From Heligmosomoides polygyrus polygyrus (Eukaryota > Nematoda > Chromadorea > Rhabditida > Heligmosomidae), in the NCBI GenBank assembly GCA_947396885.1, contig OX377205.1, positions 57,818,969-57,882,968 on the forward strand: 64,000 nucleotides of DNA, in the 5' to 3' direction. The position numbers and the translations under genes were made by a program. Every line of letters begins with the position of its first letter. Positions within the stretch are counted from its first letter, which is position 1. The notes beneath the pieces were generated by a model. The model made no database searches and was not told where the DNA came from. It saw only the letters and a program-made list of their open reading frames with translations. Shown here one piece after another: positions 32,789 through 41,948 of this stretch.

Positions 32789-34214
32789 ATTTGTGGTCAG
32801 CGTTTCGAGCTCCTAACCCCACGAATTGTTATGGGAAGCTGAAGGCATTCACTGGTTAGCCAGTTTCCTAATGCTTCTTGCAGCATTTGGGTGAAGTTTG
32901 TCTCTGACGACCTCTCGAAAGGCAGAAGTCCTCGCAGTTTGTTGTGGCGAGAACACTATTATTTAGAAAAAGATGTGGGCATCATAGAACTAAAAGATAC
33001 GGAAAAATGAAATACGTCTTAGCAAAGGACAAAAAACGCGAAAACTATCCGAAAATGGACATTCTACAGCTCGTAATGCTCATGTGTACCGCCCCGTATA
33101 TTGCCCTGAAGCCGCAACCACTTATATATTCCTAAGGAGTTTGATGTTCCAGGTGACATCTGTGGTCTTACAATTGGAATAGCTCTGTTCGTGCGTTGCA
33201 GTCAACGTTTCCAAAGCGATCTAAAGCGACATGTTGAGGAACGGGCCAGGAAGCAGCAGACGGCTTAGCTTCTCTTTAGAAGCGCCGAAGAACAGTCATA
33301 AGATGTGCTACCAGCTTGCACTGGGTCATGCTCTTGTGAAAAAAACGTGCAGCTAGGCTTACTTGACTGCTAATGTGATTGCCACTTGTACGAATTGCCG
33401 GTGAAAACGCAAAAACGAAAAAGTGCATGATGCAACGCACTCACCCCTCCTGAAAATGTACCCCGTATTTCAAGAAGCGGTTTTTCTTATCCAAAATTCC
33501 GCATAAAACTCTGAGGCAAAACTACTCCTATGGAGCGAACATTATGTATGGATAGCCACGTTATTTCTCGATCACGAAAGAAATGGCTTGTTTAAACAAT
33601 CCCAAAACTCTTTGGCAGGTGAAAATTTTGAATAATGGAAAAGTACTCGTGCTCACTGACAAGTACATCCAGCTATCGCTGATATCGTCATGTTTCCAAG
33701 TCGTTAATGAAAGAGGATGCATGGATAATTAACCGATCGTTGCGAAATTCATGGTCTTCTGCCGCCACTAAAGTTTTAAGGGTGTCCCAGTCGAAAAGCC
33801 ACTTTCAGTTTTCCTTACCAACAGATAACGTGGATACGCAGGTTTTGTTTCGGCGGAGAACGGCGCAACCTAATGTCAAATTTGTGGAAGGATTCGCTTC
33901 ATTCATAACAAGCTGCATCTTGCTGAAGCTGCTAGGCTACGAGTTTTGTGAGGAGCGATGCCATATGCATGGGACCCTCTCTCTTGAAGCACTGGCTTTA
34001 AAGCAATAGCACAGAGCTTTTCATAGATGGGCGAGATGCTGCCTCCTAAGTGGAGGTTTAGCGAAGCCAAATTGCAAAAGGCGAGAACTATGCCGTGGGG
34101 ACGCAAATCTTAGCAGCATTCACACACCGATCAAGTGTTGGACTACGCGATACGCTTTTCTTCTGGACGCGTGTGCTTTTCTTCTGGACGCGTCTCCATA
34201 GAACGGATGGGTAC
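32789..34214. other. Host spacer; possible short exon on plus strand
   Basis: Between the hAT element and the last recognised FLVCR exon no clear gene is seen. At 33,155-33,268 (plus) an acceptor-like TTGATGTTCCAG is followed by an open stretch encoding GDICGLTIGIALFV and QRFQSDLKRHVEERARK before TAG. This resembles a transporter last helix and basic tail, but it is on the wrong strand for the neighbouring gene. Confidence 0.3.
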
Positions 34215-34320
34215 CTGAGCGCTGGCGTTCAGCAAGGCGCTAGTAGTGCCTTCTGCAGCCGGGAATGTGATTTCGGCTGCGAATTCGAACCCGATCGCTA
34301 GATATCCAGTCATGAAGAAA
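34215..34320 (-). CDS. FLVCR-like exon F
   Basis: 106 bp, acceptor TCTTTACAG, donor CAG|GTACCC. Encodes [20 protein letters not shown] then [15 protein letters not shown], closely matching the conserved FFMTGYLPLGFEF..E and LLNASAQ of the family. It leaves in phase 0, so at least one more exon (last two helices and tail) should lie at lower coordinates; I could not find it in 32,789-34,214 on this strand. Confidence 0.9.
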
Positions 34321-37300
34321 CTGTAAAGAATTAGCGTAAGAATTCTTATTAAATCGAGTGATCCGTTGGGCTAATGTGACATTCCTAGTCTCGGCACAAA
34401 GAATACCTTACCCGAGAACGAAAGCGTTCGCGAAGACCACAACCAGGGAGCCCAGGTCCAGCGTAAAAGTGAATGTAAGCATAGCGAGAAAGGAAAACAA
34501 GTAGTCGAGGAGGGTAGTGAGCCTGAAATGATACGGTTTGCACACATGCTATATCTTTCAGCTTACGTAAGTCCCGATATGGTTTCAGAAGTGGAGACGT
34601 ACTTGAACCTCTTGAATTTGTCCAGTAGAAAACCGCCGACGACTGATCCGATCATTCCTGCGACGACGATCACGACTCCGATCTGACCAATGGCTACCGA
34701 TTCGGTTGGATAGAAAGGCAGCACCATCTGCGCCAGTAGCGTCGACACTGCGTAGAATACCCCAGTGTTGATGCCTGAGACAGCAGTGTCGGTCAGTGGT
34801 TTAGTAGGGGAGTAGAGGAAGCAGCACACTCTGTCGCAGAGATAGACCCAGACTGCAGTCTCTAACTCCGATTCGTCGACGCACGAGCATGCGGGACACT
34901 CTAATCTGGCGTCTCACTCCGAGCTCTGCACCGCGAATGAGTTTCCAGTCTACTGGAGACGAGCATTCGCTTATAAGCTTGCGTTTCGCTTCTTATACAG
35001 CACCTCAGAATTTGTCATTTCCACTTGGAAAATCCGGACGTCTAATAGTTTAACGCTGCGTAACTACCACAAGCATTCTCTCCATTGCGCTCAATATGAA
35101 TAATAATCTCCATATCCTGTCATCTCGAAACGTGGGCATTACGTTGAATGTGTGTGTGGAACTATTTATTCCAAGCCTAGCGTTTATAACGCCACAATTC
35201 AGAGGCCCAAACATGACCCGAGGCATTAAATCCATGCAATACCCTAGTATAGGTCTCTGTCCGAAGTTCTTAGGAAAGCTGAAGGCATCGGTGAGACCAC
35301 TTCCCGAGATGCAGCACCTTGCACTCTGTGTCAAAATCGTAGTCGCTACAGACGTCGACTTCACACTTGCTGGGGTGTTGGTAATTTATGGAGTCGCCTA
35401 CCAGCTAGTTGATATTTAACACGTATTCTTAGTGGCCTGTTAGCCGTCCCAATATGTATGCTTTATTTATTTGATTATTCAAGCCTGGGTTACAACCATC
35501 ACACGCGCAAGAACTCGACCAAAAATATCGTGAGAAGTTCTGGAGAATTACAGCGACAACCAGGTGTCTGAAACGAGACGTGGACATGTTAATGACATTT
35601 TCATCATCACCTATCAGTAGGTTGAGCTCCTTTTAATGCCCTACAAATAGTATAGTAAACCAGCCCACTTTTGAGAAGTCGCCCAACGCAGGTGCTAATT
35701 GAACAGCCATTTATTATGCACTGGTTATCGTTGAGTCTCTTCCGAGCGACTTGCTTTTAATGCTTTCGCTAGGAATGTTGACTAGACTAACATCGCACAG
35801 CAACTGGCCGCGGGAAGCACATCATTCAATCGTCGCTGCAGTTCGTCAAAAATCAGAGAGAGATACGACAGAACTTTACGCCCAAGGTCTCGACACTCAG
35901 CAGGTCTTCGGAGGTGTAGTCAAATCAGCAACCGTTTACCGCAACCACGGCAGAAGCTGATCGAAGAGATATATGCCGATTGTGAATGCGCTGCAAACAC
36001 AGGCGCTTATAGAGCCAAACGGTTTCACGCTGTGGCGGGTGTAATTCTGAATTCACCGATTGGTGAAAGGAGGCCCATTGGTGTCTGGCTTGCCTTCCGT
36101 ATTACATCGAGATCTCGATCGAAATAGGCCTTCAAGTTTATCGTACTCAATCGCTGATTGCACACTGATGGAGCTCCGCATCAGCTCCATCTGTGCAAAC
36201 AGGTCCCCTTGTCGAAGATGCAGTTTGACTCTGGGACGTCTTAGTCATCTTCCCCTAGTATTTTCAAGCTCATCCTCGCTACAGTGTGGCCGCATTCTGC
36301 TATACAAGTGCCGTATTATACACCAGACGCTCAAACGTCTGGTTGGGGGCTTCGCCCCAAACCCGGAGAATAGAACACCCCGTACGTCTTCTTGTCGTTT
36401 TTAGGCCTTTTCTCATTCATTAGAGTAAAAAAAAACTGGTTTTGCTAAATAAAATGGTATAGCGAGATACGGTAGGACAGAGCCTTCAAAACTGCTCCTA
36501 TGGGGCCTACCCACCCTCTATCGCACGTAAGCGATTCACTCTCTGAAGTACTCGTGGCGTACATGACGAGAAACAGATAGAGAGCCTTAATCCGAAGTGT
36601 TTATTCAGTAGAGACACAAATGAAATCAATTAGTATTGGTAGACCGCTCGATGCAGTTCACAGTCCGACGGGAATAACATTACACCGATTCATTTACTCA
36701 TTCTCCCTACCCACCCCCCTCCCCTCATCCACTCCACCAATGCCCCTTATCCGTGTGCCGGCAGAAAACGGGAGTGAGAATCAAGTACGTGCACACTCGT
36801 TGTTGCACGAAACCTTTAAAAAGTCATCTGAAAATCTCACGGATGCTTTGCAAAGTCTTGTTTGTGGCACGTCTTCAGGATCTGGATGCACATTGAGTAA
36901 CGTCTGTGACACATTTGCTGAGTCCGGACGCATATGTCATGACGTCTACGACACGTCTTCTGCACCCCGACACACGTGGCACGACGTCTCTAGTACGTCT
37001 TCCGACGCCACGTTGGACGACACTGAGAGAAAATACTGGTCCTCTTATTGGTCCCTTTCACTGATCCCCTTCACTAGTCCCCTTTATTGGCCCCAACTTT
37101 GATGGTTCGATAACCGGACCCTTTACTGAACCTCCTTAAATGGTCTTCCCTTTATTGGCTCCCTTACTGGTCCCCTCTTGGCTGGTCCTCCTATCCTTCA
37201 GCGAACTCCATTACTGGTCCCACCCTCGCTGGTCCCCTTTTTATTCATCAAACCTTTTCCGGTCCCCCCCCCCCCCCTCCACTGGACCCCTCTTCACTGG

Positions 37301-40300
37301 TCAACCTCCTACCGCCCCCCCCCCCTTCAATGGACCCCTCCCCTTCTTCACAGGTCCCCCTTCACTGGACCTCTCCCCCTCTCTGTATTATTATTTATTA
37401 ATTATGATCCCCTTTTAATGGTTCTATTAATGGACCCTTTAATGATCCCCCTTAACTGGTGTTCCCTTTATTGGCTCCCTTACTGGTTCCCCTTTGACTG
37501 GTCCTTCACTGGTACCCCATTTATTGGCCCCTTCACTGCTCTCAATTAATGGCCCCACCTTCACTGGTTCCCCTTTATAGGTGAACCCTTTACAGGTCCC
37601 CCACCTCCATCCATCTTCACTGGGCCCCCCTACTTCACCGGTCCCATCCTCATTGGTCCCCTTTTACAGGTCCCTCTTCAGTGGTCCCCCTTTTTATTGC
37701 CACCCTTTTCCCGTTCACCCTTCACTGGTACCCCCCCCCTCTTCGTCGGTCCCTACTTCTGCTCTCACCTTCACTGGTCCCCTCTTCACTGGTCCCCCTA
37801 TCCTTCACCGGTCCCCCTTCACTAGACCCTACCCCCCTCTTCACCGGTCCCCATTGCTGGTCCCACCATTACTGGTACCACCTTTACCGGTCCCCTCTTC
37901 ACTGGTCGCCCTTTATTGATCAACCCTTTCCCGATCCCCCCCCCCTTCTTACCACCATCTTCACCGCTCCCCATTACTGGTCTCACCTTGACTGGTAACA
38001 CGTCGTCAGAATCCGGACAGGCCCTTCGCGACATCAGTGAATCTTTTCTGAACCCAGGCACCTGATGAAGGACGAAGGCGGCATGTCTTCTCGAGCGTCC
38101 TTTGCGTGACATCAGTTACACGTCTTCTCAACGCAGACACCCATTATGCGACATCAGTGACACATCGTCTGAATCCGAACACCCCTTGCGCGACATCAGT
38201 GACACCTCTTCTCAACCTGGATTTCCTTTGCGCGACATTGGTCACATGTCTTCTAAACCCAGACGCCTGTTGAACGACGACGATAACACCTCTTCTGAAC
38301 TCGGACGCTAGCTTTCACGACGTGGATGACACATGTTCGGAACTTTCGCTCATTCGCTGTGACGTCCATTCGCTCGCTGTGTCTCGCCGCGAGCGGCCTG
38401 TCAACCGGTCAACCGTCTTCAATTTCTCTCTTACCTACTACCTACTATAATACTAAAGCCACTCCCTTCGCCTATGCCGACTAGCTGAACACTGCTGTGG
38501 CGTGGTATGCAATTCGTCTTGAAGAAAAACGCCACCTACGGAGGTGAATTGCTTCGGTTGTTCTACCCGCCACCGCAATACCGCGTATCGATTTGCTATC
38601 TGCGGAGTTTCTTGTGGCTGAGAAACTGTTCACTATGAAATTCAGCCGCCCTACTTGGTGCATCATAATGCTAGTAGCCGTTTTCTACAAAATATGAACA
38701 CTCCCTTGTCCTCCCATCCTGTTCAAGTCCGCCGGCAGCCGTCTAAACGCCAGTGCGTCGATCTACAAAAGACACCGTCAATCCCTGGCGATTTGGATCA
38801 GCAAGTCCAATCCATTCTGAGGAACGAGTCTATGTCGTTGCAGTTGAAGATGGTGATATAGATGGTGATATGTGATTCTTTTAGAGGATAGGAGGCATTT
38901 GCGTGCAATGATGGAGCATTTCCGTGAAATGACAGACACTATATCTTCCCTTAGGGCTGAGATCACGGTTCTTACGTTGAGTTCCTGTTCCATTCCCCGT
39001 CTCAGCATACTTCCTAGACGATGGAAATCGATAATCCTGTTAGTTCTTCTCCTCCTACGTCTACTACCTTGAATGAAGAAATCGAGCATAACCGATCTGT
39101 TGTAATCGCAGGCTTAAATGAAAGCCAAACCGAGCATTCTTCTTCTCGGGTTTTTCACGATTTTACCGCTGTGCGAAAAATCATGGTCGTCCTGTCAATC
39201 GATTGCTCTACTTTGTCAGCCTACCGTCTTGGCCGCTTTAATGCTAGCCATCCCGCCTAGTTAAGGTTGTATTACCGGCCTTCATATTTCTTTGCCAAGC
39301 TGATGATACGTCGCGCTCCTGGTTTGAGGCACTTCAGGCTGGCCGGGCTGTTCATCAGACCTTCCCTCTCCAAAACAGAGAGGGATCCTTTGAGAGCAGA
39401 GCGACTAGCGCGACGAATTCGTCAGAAATCCTCATCTTCACAAGCTCAATCAGTCGATGTTCCTGCACCTAATAATGTTCCTGTGGATAGCAGCAATGTC
39501 ACAGATCATAATAATTCATGCCTTTCTAACTCGTTAAACAAGTCAGGCATCGTCGGGCTCCATGTCGAAGTCTCTCATTCTCATTCCTTTTGACTGACAA
39601 CCGTTCAGTTTTTTTTAAAAATCTTCATGCGCTTAAATGTATTTTGGGTGCTAATGATCTTGACGTCATCGCTCTAACTGAAACCTGGCTTTCTCCTGAC
39701 CTTGGCATTGACTGCGCCCTTGGTGGACGACAGAGTCAGATTATGGTTTTCCAGTGTGATCGCCGATCGGTAATAAAGGAGGTGGGGTGGTGTGTTTTGC
39801 AAGGAAAACGCTTTCACCTATATTAATTTTTTATTAATCCATACTCAATGGCTGTGAAATTCTTTGTAGTGATGTCACGATACGCGCCTCCGTTGTACGG
39901 ATTCTGATTCTCTAAAAAGCGCCATCTTTTCCTTCCGCTTTGTCCGCCCAAATGTTCAAAGCATTGAGTGATCTTATTTCTTGTGACCATCCTTCGGTAG
40001 TTATGGGGGATTTCAACCTTCTTGACATTACTTGGACCAGCCCTAAGCCATTCGCCAAGCCCTGTCAATCCAAAGCCTTTCTTGACTTGTGCGAGTCGTA
40101 TTCACTATTGCAATTAGTTGCAAAAGGAACCCTTGGTAGCAATGTGGTAGACCTCGTTCTTTGCAATCGTAGTAACATTATTTATGACGTATCGTTAGGG
40201 CACCTGTCGGCACCAGCGATCATGCGGTAGTCACATTCAAGCTTAACATTGGCTAGTCGGCTTCGCCGGCGTCGGGTATGGTGAGCCATGTGGGGTCAGA

Positions 40301-41870
40301 AACTCATCCTAACGTCGAGTCCACTAGGGTCCCCACAACCCAGCGTTGGTCGCACCCGACTCTGGCCGTGCGGGCCACGATAGGCTAGCCGGCTTCGCCT
40401 GCGTCGGGTATGGTGAGCTATGTGGGGTCAGAAACCCATCCCAACGTCGAGTCCGCTAGGGTCCCCACAACCCAGCGTCGGTTGCGGGCTCCGCCCGCAC
40501 CCGACGCTGGTTTTCTAGCCGGGAGGGCCACGATAGGCTAGCCGGCTTCGCCGGCGTCGGGTATGGTGGCATGGTGAGGTATCTTCCCTGGTAGTGGGGT
40601 AACGGTCAATGTAGGGCTGTAGGCATAGAGGAAAATTGAACGCAAGAAATGCCATCTGCGATGCAAAATAATAGCAAAAAAGTGCAAAAAAGAGCAGCTG
40701 TCATGCTGCACAGTGAACAGTATTCAATTTATTATGGAGTCGTAGCTTCCCTGGTAGTGGGGTAGTGGAAAAAGTATGGCGGCAAACATAAAGGTAAATT
40801 GAAGTAAAAAAACAGCTTATGTGAGGCAAAATAGCAAAAAAGGTGCAGAAGGGAGCAACCGGTCGACATACTACACAGTGGAAAAGGATTCGATTTCTGT
40901 AGTAGCAGCAACTCTGGTAGCGGGGTAGTGGTAAAAATATGGCGGTAAAAATAGTGGAAAGTTGCACCACACAGGAGAGCTGGGAAGGAACACTGAGGTA
41001 TGACCACTAGACACTTATTGGGAAACCTCGTCATATGGTGGGTGTTCTGTGGTGTTGGCGTGTAGACCTCTTTCGAGACCTCTTTCGAAATGACCCATCG
41101 TCAGGCAGTCGATGGAAAGGAACAGTATTGGACAACTGTCAAGCGTTTTGGTATTGGACTACTGGCAACCGAACCCCAATCTTGGGTGATTAAACCGGCG
41201 AGGCTAGGCAGTATACGAAGTACGGGTGGCTAGCATCGGACAAAAAGTCCTTCCTCTTTTATATTTGGGGGATAAGACTTACATAAGACCCATAATCGAG
41301 TATGGCACTGTTCTTCAATCCTAATAAAAAGAAAATTATTGAAAAGCTGGAGAAATTACAGACCAGTTTTACGAGGAAGCTTTTTATAAGGATGTTTGGG
41401 TTCTCGTATGATGGCATACCTCAACCAGCCCTTAGAAATATTAATCTAAAACTTCCAACGTTAGCTTGTCGTAGGAAGGAGTTCGATTTAATAATGGTTC
41501 ACAAGATTTTGACCAAAACCTGTAGCATTGCACCTGGATTCCTGACTGCGCTCCCGTCCATTACGAGAGGCGGTGCGCTGAAGTTAATCGTACCGAAGGC
41601 CAGGCTCAGTTGTCGAGCACATTTCTTCGTAAACAGGGCAACATCTAGCTACATTAGAATTAGTAAAAAATCGTACAATTCCGCAATACTTATATGCATT
41701 CAAAACCTTTATCGAAAATCACCTGGATCCGTAATGCTGAACTTGCTTTCTTTCCGTATGTTCTACTAAAATCTTACTTCTGCATTATCGTTCCATTCCT
41801 TTTTCGTTCAGCGTTGGTTTGTTTTGTAGTGTCGTATAATATCACAGTCAACATAGGTTTCCATGTAATA

Positions 41871-41948
<78 letters not shown>

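Larger units (their letters stand above)
38346..41947 (+). mobile_element. CR1-like non-LTR retrotransposon, core deleted
   Basis: Order on the plus strand: an ORF1-like region (about 38,650-39,450), an endonuclease (39,590-40,230), tandem repeats in place of most of the reverse transcriptase (40,251-40,990), the end of the reverse transcriptase region (41,230-41,770) and an (AAT)n tail (41,866-41,947). The minisatellite resumes immediately after the tail (ACTCGGACGCCCTTTGCGTG), and AACTCGGACGC occurs both at 38,299-38,309 and 41,946-41,956, a possible target duplication, although this string is also part of the repeat unit. So the element inserted in the minisatellite. Confidence 0.78.

Noticed and set aside
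36321..36363. Hairpins with CTTCG loops resembling bacterial REP or terminator structures
   Set aside because: The host is eukaryotic and no T-run follows; similar hairpins occur in the 40.25-kb tandem repeats.
37140..37998. Proline-rich frames of 92-123 codons
   Set aside because: They arise from the CACTGGTCCCC minisatellite and overlap in several frames.
38107..38345. Regularly spaced 42-bp repeats as a CRISPR array
   Set aside because: Units are directly adjacent and diverged, with no unique spacers, in eukaryotic DNA.
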